Source: Phenylobacterium aquaticum (lineage in GTDB: Bacteria; Pseudomonadota; Alphaproteobacteria; Caulobacterales; Caulobacteraceae). From it: a DNA stretch of 64,000 nucleotides. Location of the stretch: assembly GCF_022695515.1 (NCBI RefSeq), contig NZ_JALDPT010000022.1, positions 24,215 through 88,214 of the forward strand. Direction: 5' to 3'. Positions 1 through 8,860 of the stretch are shown here, piece after piece. The notes below the pieces were generated by a model. It was not told the origin of the DNA, did not search any database, and saw nothing but the letters and a program-made list of their open reading frames with translations. How positions within the stretch are numbered: position 1 is the stretch's first letter; each line of letters opens with the position of its first letter. The position numbers and the translations under genes are program-made.

Positions 1-390
1 GAGGCGGTGCGCCAGGGCCAGCCCCGCGCCGCAACCCAGGCCATGGTCGACTACGCCTATGACTACATCGCCCGGGTCAATCCGATGGGCTTCTTCGGCA
101 TGGTCCTGGTGTTGGAGGGGACCAGCGTGCGGCTGGCGACCGAAGGCGCCCAGGCCGTGGCCAGGAGCCTGAACCTCGGGCCCCAGTGCTTCTCCTACCT
201 GACTTCGCATGGGGCGCTGGACCAGGACCATCTGGTGTTCTTCCAGAAGCTGATGGACGAGGTCGACGACCCCGCCGACCAGGCCGCGATCATTGAGGTC
301 GCCCAGGGCGTCTTCCAGCGCTTCGCCGACGTCTTCCGCGCCATCCCCCACACCCGCGTCGCGACCGAGGAGTTCGCCCATGTCCTTTGA
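1..390 (+). CDS. Iron-containing redox enzyme, heme-oxygenase-like fold (5' end missing)
   Basis: The gene enters from the left edge, so only the last 129 residues are visible; the frame is open from base 1 and stops at 388-390. The sequence is all-helical and contains SHGALDQDHLVFF followed by a second helix with spaced acidic and aromatic residues. This resembles the TenA/PqqC/heme-oxygenase-like superfamily, whose members bind iron and oxidise small substrates or lipids. The stop overlaps the start of the next gene by 11 bases, so the two are translationally coupled with an SDR, which suggests a joint biosynthetic step. The substrate is unknown. The family call is moderately sure; the exact function is not. 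Confidence 0.6.
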   Translation, partial: EAVRQGQPRAATQAMVDYAYDYIARVNPMGFFGMVLVLEGTSVRLATEGAQAVARSLNLGPQCFSYLTSHGALDQDHLVFFQKLMDEVDDPADQAAIIEVAQGVFQRFADVFRAIPHTRVATEEFAHVL

Positions 391-1135
391 AGGCAAAGAG
401 ATTCTGCTGACCGGCGGCGCCGGCGGCCTCGGCGGCCTGATCAGCCGCCTGCTCACCGCCGAGGGCGGCCGGGTCACCGTGCTGGATCGCACCGAGCCGG
501 GCGGCGAACTGCGCTTCATGCGCCAGGATCTGTCGACGCCGGACGGCATCGAGGCGGCCGCCGAGGCCGTGGCGGCCCGTGACTGGGACATCATCGTCAA
601 CCTGGCCGGCATCCAGCACTTCGGACCGCTGGAGCTGCAGTCGCCGGGCCACCTGATGGCCAGCTATCTGGTGAACCTGGTCGCCCCGGTGCGCCTGACC
701 CAGGCCGCCCTGCCGAAGATGAAGGCCCGCAAGTCCGGCCAGATCGTCAATGTCGGCTCGATCTTCGGCTCCATCAACTTCGCCCACTTCGTCACCTATT
801 CCAGCGCCAAGGCCGGCTTGCGCGGCTTCAGCCAGGCCCTGCGGCGGGAACTGTCGGGCAGCGGGATCGCCGTCACCTATGTCGCCCCCAGGGCGGTGCG
901 CACGGCCCTCAACACCTCGGCCGTGCTGGAATTCGCCAAGCTCACCCACATGAACATGGACGAGCCCCAGCTGATCGCCGAGCGCATCGTCGATGCGATC
1001 CGCGCCCGCAGGCGTGACGCCTATTTCGGCTTCCCCGAAGCCATCTTCGTGCGCCTCAACGCCATCTTCCCCGGCCTCGTCGACCGGGCCCTGTCGGCCA
1101 ACGACCGCAAGGCCGCCCGGCTGTTCGCCCGCTGA
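380..1135 (+). CDS. SDR family NAD(P)-dependent oxidoreductase
   Basis: This 251-residue classical short-chain dehydrogenase acts in the cytoplasm. The nucleotide-binding motif TGGAGGLGG lies at residues 11-19, the catalytic YSSAK follows at about 142-146, and NVGS supplies the upstream serine. The ATG at 380 was chosen because it puts the Rossmann motif at the usual distance; longer in-frame starts would only add low-complexity sequence read from the upstream gene. It overlaps the preceding heme-oxygenase-fold gene by 11 bases and probably acts with it. The C-terminal half (about residues 190-250) is less typical and does not identify a substrate. Confidence 0.85.
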   Translation: MSFEGKEILLTGGAGGLGGLISRLLTAEGGRVTVLDRTEPGGELRFMRQDLSTPDGIEAAAEAVAARDWDIIVNLAGIQHFGPLELQSPGHLMASYLVNLVAPVRLTQAALPKMKARKSGQIVNVGSIFGSINFAHFVTYSSAKAGLRGFSQALRRELSGSGIAVTYVAPRAVRTALNTSAVLEFAKLTHMNMDEPQLIAERIVDAIRARRRDAYFGFPEAIFVRLNAIFPGLVDRALSANDRKAARLFAR

Positions 1136-1153
1136 GCCCCCAGAGAGCCCACC

Positions 1154-1810
1154 ATGCGCCTTACCTCCCTTGTCCTCACCCTCGCCCTGGCCGCCTCGGC
1201 GGGATCCGCCCTGGCCGCCGACGGCCTCGACGCCAAGCTCGACGGCCTCGCCCGCGGCTGGGCCCATGTGAACTACGAGATCCGCGACAAGCCGGCCCAG
1301 GCCGCGGCCGCCGCGACCCTGGTCGCCCAGGCCGACGCCGTGGCCCAGCAGTTCCCCGGCCGCGCCGAGCCCCTGGTCTGGGAGGCCATCGCCTCGGCGA
1401 CCGAAGCCGGCGCCAAGGGCAGCCTGGGCGGCCTGGCGCTCGCCAAGTCCGCGCGCGGTCTCCTGGAGCGGGCCGAGAAGATCAATCCCGCCGCCCTCGG
1501 CGACGGCTCGGTCTATACCAGCCTGGGGTCGCTCTACGCCCAGGTGCCGGGCTTCCCGATCGGGTTCGGAGATCCGGCCAAGGCCCGGACCTATCTGCAG
1601 AAAGCTCTCGCGGCGAACCCCAACGGCATCGATTCCAACTTCTTCTGGGGCGACTTCCTGCTGCGCCAGGGCGACTACGCCGGCGCCGCCAAGGCCCTGG
1701 AGCGCGCCCTGGCCGCCCCGGCCCGCCCGGGCCGCGAGGTCGCCGACCACGGCCGCCGCGCCGAGGCCGCGGCCCTGCTGGCCCAGGCCCGCAACAAACG
1801 GCACGGGTGA
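1154..1810 (+). CDS. Exported TPR-repeat protein
   Basis: This protein of 218 residues begins with a clear Sec signal peptide (MRLTSLVLTLALAASAG, cleavage near ALA-AD at about residue 22). The mature part has helix-turn-helix units spaced as in tetratricopeptide repeats, most clearly at residues 145-205 (YLQKALAANPNGIDSNFFWG, then GDYAGAAKALERALAA). It is therefore probably a periplasmic protein-interaction scaffold. It lies 18 bases after the SDR on the same strand and may be in its operon. No enzymatic motif is visible. Confidence 0.7.
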   Translation: MRLTSLVLTLALAASAGSALAADGLDAKLDGLARGWAHVNYEIRDKPAQAAAAATLVAQADAVAQQFPGRAEPLVWEAIASATEAGAKGSLGGLALAKSARGLLERAEKINPAALGDGSVYTSLGSLYAQVPGFPIGFGDPAKARTYLQKALAANPNGIDSNFFWGDFLLRQGDYAGAAKALERALAAPARPGREVADHGRRAEAAALLAQARNKRHG

Positions 1811-1851
1811 GTCCAAATCAGGGCTCAACGTCGAACCCTGCGCGGGCCGCC

Positions 1852-2295
1852 CTATTTCGACGCGGTCGTCGCCGGGCAGTCGTCGCCCAGGCGGTGGGCG
1901 TCGGTGATCGCCGAGCCGGACAGGGGAATGCCGCCGATCTTGGTCTTCAGCGTCGCCTCCAGCTTGAAGGTGGTCGCCGAATAGGTGCCCTTGGCGGTGA
2001 CATAGGCCACTTGCCCCTTCTTGGTCGCGCAGCTGCCGGCCAGCCGGATTCGCCCGCCGCCCACCGTGCGGCTCGGATATTCGCAAGCGTAGTGGCGGTT
2101 CGACGGCCCGTTCATGAACTTGGTCACGTCGCTGGCCGTCAGGCATTTGCGCTCGGTCGAGTGGGAGCTGAACAGGAAGGTGGCCGTGTTGTTGGTTTCC
2201 CAATAGCCAGGCATGGGCGTCGCCGCGGCCGGAGCCGCCTCCGCCGCGCTCACCGAGCCCGCCGCCAAAAGTCCCAAGATCAGGCCAGCGCCCAT
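1852..2295 (-). CDS. DUF3617 domain periplasmic protein
   Basis: This is a 147-residue protein with an N-terminal signal peptide (GLILGLLAAGSVSAAEA) that is predicted to be exported. The mature part starts with the PGYWE motif and has spaced cysteines (KCLTA, YACEYPS, AGSCATKKGQ), with a final Cys near the C-terminus. That is the pattern of the DUF3617 family, small cysteine-containing periplasmic proteins of unknown role found in many alphaproteobacteria. The ATG at 2295 is the only start that gives a full signal peptide. It is convergent with the TPR gene and divergent from the glycosyltransferase. Confidence 0.7.
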   Translation of the reverse strand: MGAGLILGLLAAGSVSAAEAAPAAATPMPGYWETNNTATFLFSSHSTERKCLTASDVTKFMNGPSNRHYACEYPSRTVGGGRIRLAGSCATKKGQVAYVTAKGTYSATTFKLEATLKTKIGGIPLSGSAITDAHRLGDDCPATTASK

Positions 2296-2448
2296 GTCGT
2301 CTCCTCAATCTCCGTCCGTCCGCACCAGTCTAGGTGACAATGACGGCGAGACGGCGCCACTCATTTTCGCAATAATTTTTTTGGCGCCCGCGCCCGCGCC
2401 GAGTCATATCGTCCCCGACCCCGTCGACGGGAAGGCTGCAAGGGCGCG

Positions 2449-4020
2449 ATGCATGAGACCGGTGGGCCGCTTGAGCGCCGATATCGCCTTGGGACAGACC
2501 CAAGCGTGACCGCCTATCTCCGTCGTCCGGAGGGCAAGACCCTCCTGTTCCTGGCCTTGGTCACCCTGGTCCGCCTGATCGCGGCCCGCTGGATCCATCT
2601 GACCGAGGACGAGGCCTATTATCGCCTGTGGGCCCAGCACCTGGCCTTCGGCTATTACGACCACCCCCCGATGGTGGCCTGGTGGATCCGGGCGGGCATG
2701 ACCCTGGCGGGCGACAATCCGCTCGGCGTGCGCCTCCTGCCGGTGCTGGCGACGGCGCTTTCGAGCCTGCTGGTCGCCGATCTCGCCCGCAGTCTGGGCG
2801 GCAAGCCCGAGACCGCCCTGCGCGCGGCGGTCTGGTACAACGCCAGCCTGACCATCGGCCTGGGCGGGATCCTCGCCGTGCCCGACGCCGCCGCGGCCCT
2901 GTTCTGGGTGGCCTGCCTCTGCGCGCTCGCCCGTGTGGCCAAGGGCGGCTCACCGCTCTGGTGGCTGGCGGCCGGCGCGGCCGCCGGGCTGGCGGTGCAG
3001 TCGAAATACTCCGCCATGTTCATCGCCCCCGGCGTCGTCCTCTGGTTGGTCGTCGACCGCGACCGCAGGCGGCTGCTCGCCACCCCGGCGCCCTGGGCGG
3101 CGGCGGTGCTGGCGGTGGCCCTGTTCGCGCCGAACCTGGCCTGGAACGCCAACCATGACTGGATCACCATCGCCAAGCAGTTCGGCCGGGTCGCGCCGCG
3201 CAAGTTCGCCCCTGTCCATGTGCTGGAGCTGCTGGCGGCCCAGTTCGTCCTGCTCAATCCGCTGGTCTCGGTCTATGCGCTCCGCGGCCTGCGCCTGCCT
3301 TGGCTCAAGACGCCGCAGGCGCGACCCGCCCTCGCCCTGCCGATCCTGACCGCCGCGCCTTTCGCGGCCTATCTGGTGTTTCACGCCCTGCACGCGACGG
3401 TCCAGGCCCACTGGCCCGTCCCCCTGTTCAGCGGGCTGGCGGTCTGCGCGGCCCTGGCGGCCGAGACCTGGCCCGGCGGCGCCGTCGCCCGCCGCTGGCG
3501 GATCATCGGGACCTCGGCGGGCCTGATCCTGTCCGCAGGCCTCCTGATCTACATGACCCAGACCCACTCGCGGACCCTGGCCAAGGTTGATCTCATCCTG
3601 GCGCTCCGCGGCTGGAGGGAGCTCAGCGAGGACGTCGAGACCCTTCGCGAGCGCCAAGGGGCGGGCTGGGTCGGCACGGTCGGTTACGGCACCCTGGCCC
3701 AGTTCGAGGCCGAGCGGCGCATCCAGGCGCCGACCCTGCAGATCCTGGAGCGCGACCGTTATCGCTTCGACGCCGCCCCGCACGCCCCCTTGCAGGGCCC
3801 TGGCCTGGTGGTCGATCTGGCGCGGCGGCTCGATCCCGAAGACCTCGCCCGCTGCTTTGCGACCGTCACCCCGGTCGGCGAACTCGACCGCGGCGTCCAC
3901 GGTGGCCGCCATGCCCACTACGCCGCCTATCGGGTCGAGGGGCCCAAGGTCGACGTAGTCAAGGACGGCTGCCCCGACTCGCCCGAACGCATCCGCAACC
4001 GCTTCCGCTCCGGGTCCTGA
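2449..4020 (+). CDS. Glycosyltransferase family 39-type membrane protein (ArnT/PMT-like)
   Basis: This protein of 523 residues has about ten hydrophobic segments and is an inner-membrane enzyme. The first periplasmic loop holds DEAYYRLWAQHLAFGYYDHP at residues 50-70. The acidic pair plus the YYDHPP motif is diagnostic for C-class glycosyltransferases that use polyprenyl-phosphate sugars. Members modify lipid A, cell-wall polymers or proteins; the acceptor cannot be read from the sequence. The ATG at 2449 has AAGGG just upstream; a GTG at 2506 that would delete 19 polar residues is an alternative. The gene is divergent from DUF3617 across an AT-rich stretch (2362-2393) that probably holds the promoter. 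Confidence 0.8.
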   Translation: MHETGGPLERRYRLGTDPSVTAYLRRPEGKTLLFLALVTLVRLIAARWIHLTEDEAYYRLWAQHLAFGYYDHPPMVAWWIRAGMTLAGDNPLGVRLLPVLATALSSLLVADLARSLGGKPETALRAAVWYNASLTIGLGGILAVPDAAAALFWVACLCALARVAKGGSPLWWLAAGAAAGLAVQSKYSAMFIAPGVVLWLVVDRDRRRLLATPAPWAAAVLAVALFAPNLAWNANHDWITIAKQFGRVAPRKFAPVHVLELLAAQFVLLNPLVSVYALRGLRLPWLKTPQARPALALPILTAAPFAAYLVFHALHATVQAHWPVPLFSGLAVCAALAAETWPGGAVARRWRIIGTSAGLILSAGLLIYMTQTHSRTLAKVDLILALRGWRELSEDVETLRERQGAGWVGTVGYGTLAQFEAERRIQAPTLQILERDRYRFDAAPHAPLQGPGLVVDLARRLDPEDLARCFATVTPVGELDRGVHGGRHAHYAAYRVEGPKVDVVKDGCPDSPERIRNRFRSGS

Positions 4021-4067
4021 GCCGCTAAGGAAGGCGCTGTCGGCCCCGCGGCCGGCGTCGTCATGGG

Positions 4068-4143
4068 GCCGGCTTAGCTCAGCTGGTAGAGCAGCGGTTT
4101 TGTAAACCGAAGGTCACGGGTTCGAGTCCTGTAGCCGGCACCA
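4068..4143 (+). tRNA. tRNA-Thr (anticodon UGU)
   Basis: This is a complete cloverleaf of 76 bases with the 3' CCA encoded. The acceptor stem GCCGGCU pairs with AGCCGGC. The D arm is GCUC-AGCUGGUA-GAGC, the anticodon loop UUUGUAA gives anticodon UGU (reads ACA), and the T arm contains GGGUUCGAGUCC. The last anticodon-stem pair (G-A) is mismatched, which is common. It stands alone 47 bases after the glycosyltransferase and just before the YaiI gene. Confidence 0.97.
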
Positions 4144-4203
4144 ATCGAGATCGCGGGCGGCCATCGCGGCGGCCCGCCGCTTCCCCGCCCATCGGACCCC
4201 TCC

Positions 4204-4677
4204 TTGACCGAACCCCGCAAGCCGATCGAGATCTTCATCGACGCCGACGCCTGTCCCGTGAAGGACGAGGTCTACAAGGTCGCCCAGCGCTACGGCCTCA
4301 AGACCTGGGTCGTCTCCAACGCCTTCATGATGATCCCGACCTCGCCGATGATCGTGCGGGTGATCGTGGATGCGGGCCCCGACGTCGCCGACGACTGGAT
4401 CGCCGAGCGCGCCATGGAGGGCGACGTGGTGATCACCAATGACATTCCCCTCGCCGATCGGGCCCTGAAGAACGGCGCCCATGTGCTGGCGGGGACGGGC
4501 AAGCCCTTCACCCCGGACTCCATCGGCTCGGCCCTGGCCCATCGCGCCATCATGGAGCAGCTGCGCTCCACCGGAGAGGTCACCGGCGGTCCCAAGCCCT
4601 TCGATCGCAAGGACCGCTCGCGCTTCCTCCAGGCGCTGGACGAGGTGATCAATCGCGAGCGTCGCCGCCGCGGCTGA
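4204..4677 (+). CDS. YaiI/YqxD family protein (DUF188, UPF0178)
   Basis: This protein of 157 residues is probably cytoplasmic. The N-terminus IFIDADACPVKDEV (about residues 10-23) is the hallmark of the YaiI/YqxD family, which has a PIN-like fold with conserved acidic residues. Further conserved parts are DAGPDVADDWI and DVVITNDIPLADRAL. The family has a predicted nuclease-like fold but no settled function. The start is TTG at 4204, because the next in-frame ATG would remove the conserved DADACP motif. It follows tRNA-Thr by 60 bases, and no strong ribosome binding site is visible. Confidence 0.88.
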   Translation: MTEPRKPIEIFIDADACPVKDEVYKVAQRYGLKTWVVSNAFMMIPTSPMIVRVIVDAGPDVADDWIAERAMEGDVVITNDIPLADRALKNGAHVLAGTGKPFTPDSIGSALAHRAIMEQLRSTGEVTGGPKPFDRKDRSRFLQALDEVINRERRRRG

Positions 4678-4750
4678 ATCCCTGTGCAAAGCTTGCTAAC
4701 CGTGGCGCTTGCGGTAGCTTCCGGCCGTCTTCCAAACCCGGAGAAAGTCG

Positions 4751-5275
4751 ATGCGTCGTCCTGGCCTGCTGCTCGCCGCCACCCTCATCACCGCCGCCGC
4801 CCTGACCGCGTGCGGCAAGCCGCAGGGCGGCCAGGCGACCGGCTCGGAGGAGGCCTCCAGCGAGCCCGCCACCGCCCCGGCGGCCGCGCCCGTCGAACTG
4901 ACCGACGCCCAGAAGGCGACCCTGGTCGCCAGCCTGCCCGCCCCCTACAACACCGGCGACATCGCCAACGGCAAGAAGGTCTTCGCGGTCTGCAAGTCCT
5001 GCCACACGGTCGTCCAGGGCGGCGCCAACATGACCGGCCCGAACCTGTGGGGCGTGTTCGGCCGCGCCTCGGCCTCCGAGGCCGGCTTCACCTATTCCGA
5101 CGGCATGAAGAAGCTCGGGATCACCTGGGACGCGCCGCAGATCGACAAGTGGATCGAGAATCCCAAGGCCATGGTCGACGGCACCAAGATGTCCTTCGTG
5201 GGCGTGAAGGCCCCCAAGGATCGCATCGACGTCATCGCCTACCTGAAGACCGAGACCAGCGCCGCGCCGCAATAG
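4751..5275 (+). CDS. Lipid-anchored class I cytochrome c
   Basis: This 174-residue exported electron carrier starts with a lipoprotein signal ending in the lipobox LTAC (Cys21), followed by an Ala/Pro/Glu-rich linker (about residues 22-50). The haem-binding CKSCH is at residues 81-85 and the Met ligand lies in TKMSFVG near the C-terminus. The spacing and the GPNLWGVFGR motif match cytochrome c2/c552-type proteins. It therefore probably tethers a mobile cytochrome c domain to the periplasmic face of a membrane, feeding a terminal oxidase or taking electrons from the bc1 complex. It stands alone. Confidence 0.88.
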   Translation: MRRPGLLLAATLITAAALTACGKPQGGQATGSEEASSEPATAPAAAPVELTDAQKATLVASLPAPYNTGDIANGKKVFAVCKSCHTVVQGGANMTGPNLWGVFGRASASEAGFTYSDGMKKLGITWDAPQIDKWIENPKAMVDGTKMSFVGVKAPKDRIDVIAYLKTETSAAPQ

Positions 5276-5571
5276 GCGCGCAATCCAGCACAACAACCTT
5301 GACGCGACCCGACTATCCCCCCAAATTGGGGATGTCGGGGTCGTTTGAGCATCTGGCGGCCCCGACGACCGCCGCCTGACATCACCCGCTCCGTCATCAG
5401 GTCCCCCGGGCCTGAGCCGGGTCGGACGAGCCCACGCCTTCCCACGCCTCTCGGCGTGCGTCCCATCGGAAGGCGCGGACGTCATGCGGCAGGCGCGCCC
5501 CGCAACCGCGCCTTCGCCCGACGGACGGCGTCCCCCCGCCGTCCGCGGGCGACGATCTCGATGAGGATTTA
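5276..5571 (+). other. Structured intergenic region with several stem-loops, possible small RNA
   Basis: No convincing protein is seen in this gap between convergent genes. It holds a chain of potential hairpins. A long imperfect one spans 5304-5342 (arms CGACCCGACTATCCCC and GGGGATGTCGGGGTCG), a short one lies at about 5448-5461 (CACGCC/GGCGTG), and GGACGGC pairs with GCCGTCC at about 5522-5544. The stretch at 5396-5425 resembles a decayed REP-type arm. The region ends in a strong terminator on the + strand, almost 300 bases after the cytochrome c stop. That distance would suit an independent small RNA, but no clear promoter or known RNA family is recognised. Confidence 0.3.
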
Positions 5572-5601
5572 AGCCTCCCCGCTTCAGCGGGGAGGCTTTT
5601 T
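5572..5601 (+). terminator. Rho-independent terminator
   Basis: A perfect 11-bp stem AGCCTCCCCGC / GCGGGGAGGCT with a TTCA loop is followed directly by a run of five T on the + strand. It lies just before the end of the convergent RND permease gene, and would end a + strand transcript from cytochrome c or from a small RNA in the preceding gap. Confidence 0.85.
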
Positions 5602-5620
5602 CATGGGCGCGCCGGACGGC

Positions 5621-8600
5621 CTATTCGGCGGCGTTGGCGACGCGGGCCTGTTCGTCGGCTTCGAAGGCCTCGATGCGCCGCGCGGTCGCCAGGGGCGACT
5701 TCGTGAAGCGGGCCAGCAGATTGTAGAACACCGGCACGATGAACAGGGTCAGCAGGGTCGAGAAGATCGCCCCGAAGAAGATCACCACCCCGATGGTCTT
5801 GCGGCTCTCGCCGCCCGCCCCGCCCCACAGGATCAGCGGCAGGGCCCCGGCCGCGGCCGAGATCGAGGTCATGATGATCGGCCGCAGACGCAGGGAGGCG
5901 CTCTCGATCACCGCCTCCCGCACTGACAGGCCTTCGTCGCGCAGCTGGTTGGCGAACTCGACGATCAGGATGCCGTTCTTGGCGGCGATGCCGACCAGGA
6001 TGATCAGGCCGATCTGGCTGTAGGTGTTGACCGTCGAGCCGGCGATCAGCAGGCCGAACAGCCCGCCCACCGCCGCCACCGGCACGGTCAGCATGATGAC
6101 AGCCGGGTGGATCCAGCTTTCGAACTGGGCGGCGAGCACGAGGAACACCAAGAGCAGCGCCATGCCGAAGGCCAGGCCGACCGCGCCGCCGGCCTCGAGA
6201 TAGTCGCGGGCCGTGCCGCCCCACTTGACCGTGATGCCCGGATGCTTGGCGATCTCGGCCTGGAAGTACTGCACCGCCTCGCCGACCGTATAGCCGGGGT
6301 TCAGCTGGACGCTGAGGGTGATGGCCCGCAGGCGGTCGACCCGCGCCCTGTCGGGGGTGTCGCCCCGCACCCGGGTGCTGACCACCGAGGACAGGGGAAC
6401 GGTGGAGCCGCCGCCGGTCCGGACATAGAGATTGCCCACGTCCTGCTCGGTCTGCCGCTGGGCGCGATCCGTCTGCAGGATCACGTCATATTCCTGGCCG
6501 TCCTTGATGTAGGTGGTGACCTTGCGCGAGCCGAACATGGTCTCCAGCGCCCGGCCCACCGACTGGGCGGAGACGCCGAGGCTGGCGGCCTTGTCGCGGT
6601 CGAGATCGACCAGCAGGCGCGGCGAGGTCGGCTCATAGTCGAGGCGCGCGCGCGACATCTGCGGATTGGCCTGGGCGGCCTGCATCAGCGGCCGGATGGC
6701 GGCCTCGATCTCGGGATACTCGTTGCCCAGCACGATCAGGTCGACGCTGTTGCCGCCCCCGCCGCCGCCGCCCACGCCGCCACGCTGCAGGCTGGGCCGC
6801 ACCGAGGCGATGGCCCGCACCGAGGTGATCGAGGCGAACTGCTTGTTCAGCTGCGCCGCCAGGTCCTGGGAGGTCATGGCGTGCTTGCGGGTGTCCGGCA
6901 GGGAGATCGAGGCGTTGCCGGTGTTGAACTGGTTCTGGCCGAAGCGCGGGACGCTGAGATTGTAGCGCTTGATGGTCTGCGACTTCAGCAGCGGGGCCAG
7001 CATGGCCTCCATCTGATTGGCCGCCTTGACGGTGTAGTCAAAGCCCGCGCCCTCAGGGGCCTGGATCATGACGTCGACGCGGCCCCGGTCCTCGTTGGGC
7101 ACCAGCTCCTTGGGGAGCACGTTCAGCATCAGGACGGCGCAAAGCCCCAGGAGCACCACCAGGGCGGCGCCGATGATCCCGGAGGACCGGCGGCCCAGCA
7201 GGCCCTCCAGCGAGGCGTGGTAGGAGTTGCGCAGGCTGAGCATGCCGGCGTCGACCTTGCGGGCCAGCCAGCCCTCGCCATGGGCGGGGCGCAGCAGGCG
7301 CGAGGCCAGCATGGGCGACAGCGAGAGCGCCAGCAGGGCCGAGAAGCCGACGGCCGCAGAGATCGCCACGGCCAGCTCGACGAACAGCCGGCCGATATAG
7401 CCCGGAAGGAACATCAGGGGCGCGAAGACCGAGATCAGCACGATGGTGGTGGCGACCACGGCGAAGAACACCTGCCGCGCCCCGCGCTGGGCGGCCACCA
7501 CCGGCGGCTCGCCCTCGTCGATGCGGCGCTGGATGTTCTCGACCACCACGATCGCGTCATCGACCACCAGGCCGATCGCCAGCACCAGGGCCAGCAGGGT
7601 CAGGAGGTTGATCGAGAAGCCCAGCGGGGCCAGCACGATGAAGGTCGAGAGCACGCAGATCGGCGCCACGATCGAGGGGATCAGGGCCGCGCGCCAGGTG
7701 CCCAGGAACACGAAGTTCACGAGCGCCACCAGGGCCAGCGAGATGCCCATGGTGATCCAGACCTCCTGGATCGCGTGGGCGGTGAACACGGTGTAGTCGA
7801 CCGAGATATCGAGATGCGTGCCCTTGGGCAGCGACTTGTTGATATCGGCCAGCTGCTCCTTCACCCCCTTGGCGATGTCCAGGTCATTGGCCTGGGACTG
7901 GCGGGTGATCGCCATGCCGACCTGCTCCAGACCGTTGGAGCGGAACATCCGGCGGTGTTCGTCGGGGCCCTCCTCGATCCGGGCGATATCGCCCAGCCGG
8001 GTGACATAGGCGTCCGGATTGGCCTGGGCCGTGGTCAGGGCGCCGGCCGAGGACGAAGTCGTCCCGAGCGCGCCGTTCGAGCCGGCCACGGTCGTGGTGG
8101 TGGTCGTGCGCGTCGCGGCCGGAGTGACCGGCAGCTTGGCGAACTGCTCGGGCGTGGAATAGCCGCGGGCGACGCGGATGGTGAAGTCCTTGGTCGGGGC
8201 CTCCAGCGCGCCGGCGGGCAGTTCCAGGTTCTGGGCGTTGAGCGCGTTCTCGACGTCGTCCACGGTCAGGCCGCGGGCGGCCATGGCCTGGGGATCGAGC
8301 CAGATGCGCATCGAATAGGCCTGGTTGCCGGCCAGATTGACCTGGGCCACGCCAGGCACGGTCGACAGGCGCTCGACCAGATAGCGGTTGGCGTAGTCCG
8401 ACAGCTGCAAACGATTGAGTTTGCTGGAGGAGAAGCTGAGGAACATGATCGGCGAGGCGTCGGCGTTCGCCTTGGCGATCTGCGGCGGGTCGGCCTGGTC
8501 GGGCAATTGCGACACCACCCGGCTGACCGCGTCGCGCACGTCATTGGCCGCGGCGTCGAGGTCGCGGTCCAGGGTGAAGGAAATGTTCACCCGGGACAGG

Positions 8601-8860
8601 CCGTCCCGGCTGTCGGAATTGACCCGGTCGATGCCCTGGATGCCGGCGACCTGGCGCTCGATCACCTGGGTGATGCGCTCCTCGACCACCTCGGCGGACG
8701 CGCCGCGATAGGTGGTGGAGATCGAAACCACGGGCGGATCGACGCTTGGCAGTTCGCGAACGGCCAGGGCGCTGAAGCAGGCCAGGCCCACCACACACAG
8801 GATGATCGCGGCCACCGCCGCGAACACCGGGCGGCGGACGGAGAGATCGGAGAGCATCAT
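5621..8860 (-). CDS. RND multidrug efflux permease (HAE1, AcrB/MexB-like)
   Basis: This inner-membrane drug/proton antiporter of 1079 residues is a full-length HAE1 RND permease. The N-terminus starts with LSDLSVRRPVFA before the first membrane helix. The proton-relay TM4 has GLVVDDAIVVVENI (the two Asp residues), and two large periplasmic loops are present. Two low-complexity insertions stand out: a Thr/Ser/Ala-rich stretch at about residues 246-282 (8014-8125) and a glycine run near residue 700 (about 6745-6790), both in periplasmic porter or docking regions. It starts 4 bases inside the adaptor gene end (ATGA overlap). No outer-membrane channel gene is adjacent. Confidence 0.93.
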   Translation of the reverse strand: MMLSDLSVRRPVFAAVAAIILCVVGLACFSALAVRELPSVDPPVVSISTTYRGASAEVVEERITQVIERQVAGIQGIDRVNSDSRDGLSRVNISFTLDRDLDAAANDVRDAVSRVVSQLPDQADPPQIAKANADASPIMFLSFSSSKLNRLQLSDYANRYLVERLSTVPGVAQVNLAGNQAYSMRIWLDPQAMAARGLTVDDVENALNAQNLELPAGALEAPTKDFTIRVARGYSTPEQFAKLPVTPAATRTTTTTTVAGSNGALGTTSSSAGALTTAQANPDAYVTRLGDIARIEEGPDEHRRMFRSNGLEQVGMAITRQSQANDLDIAKGVKEQLADINKSLPKGTHLDISVDYTVFTAHAIQEVWITMGISLALVALVNFVFLGTWRAALIPSIVAPICVLSTFIVLAPLGFSINLLTLLALVLAIGLVVDDAIVVVENIQRRIDEGEPPVVAAQRGARQVFFAVVATTIVLISVFAPLMFLPGYIGRLFVELAVAISAAVGFSALLALSLSPMLASRLLRPAHGEGWLARKVDAGMLSLRNSYHASLEGLLGRRSSGIIGAALVVLLGLCAVLMLNVLPKELVPNEDRGRVDVMIQAPEGAGFDYTVKAANQMEAMLAPLLKSQTIKRYNLSVPRFGQNQFNTGNASISLPDTRKHAMTSQDLAAQLNKQFASITSVRAIASVRPSLQRGGVGGGGGGGNSVDLIVLGNEYPEIEAAIRPLMQAAQANPQMSRARLDYEPTSPRLLVDLDRDKAASLGVSAQSVGRALETMFGSRKVTTYIKDGQEYDVILQTDRAQRQTEQDVGNLYVRTGGGSTVPLSSVVSTRVRGDTPDRARVDRLRAITLSVQLNPGYTVGEAVQYFQAEIAKHPGITVKWGGTARDYLEAGGAVGLAFGMALLLVFLVLAAQFESWIHPAVIMLTVPVAAVGGLFGLLIAGSTVNTYSQIGLIILVGIAAKNGILIVEFANQLRDEGLSVREAVIESASLRLRPIIMTSISAAAGALPLILWGGAGGESRKTIGVVIFFGAIFSTLLTLFIVPVFYNLLARFTKSPLATARRIEAFEADEQARVANAAE

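Noticed and set aside
5276..5600. RNase P RNA, SRP RNA or tmRNA in the structured gap
   Set aside because: None of the conserved core sequences of these RNAs can be found.
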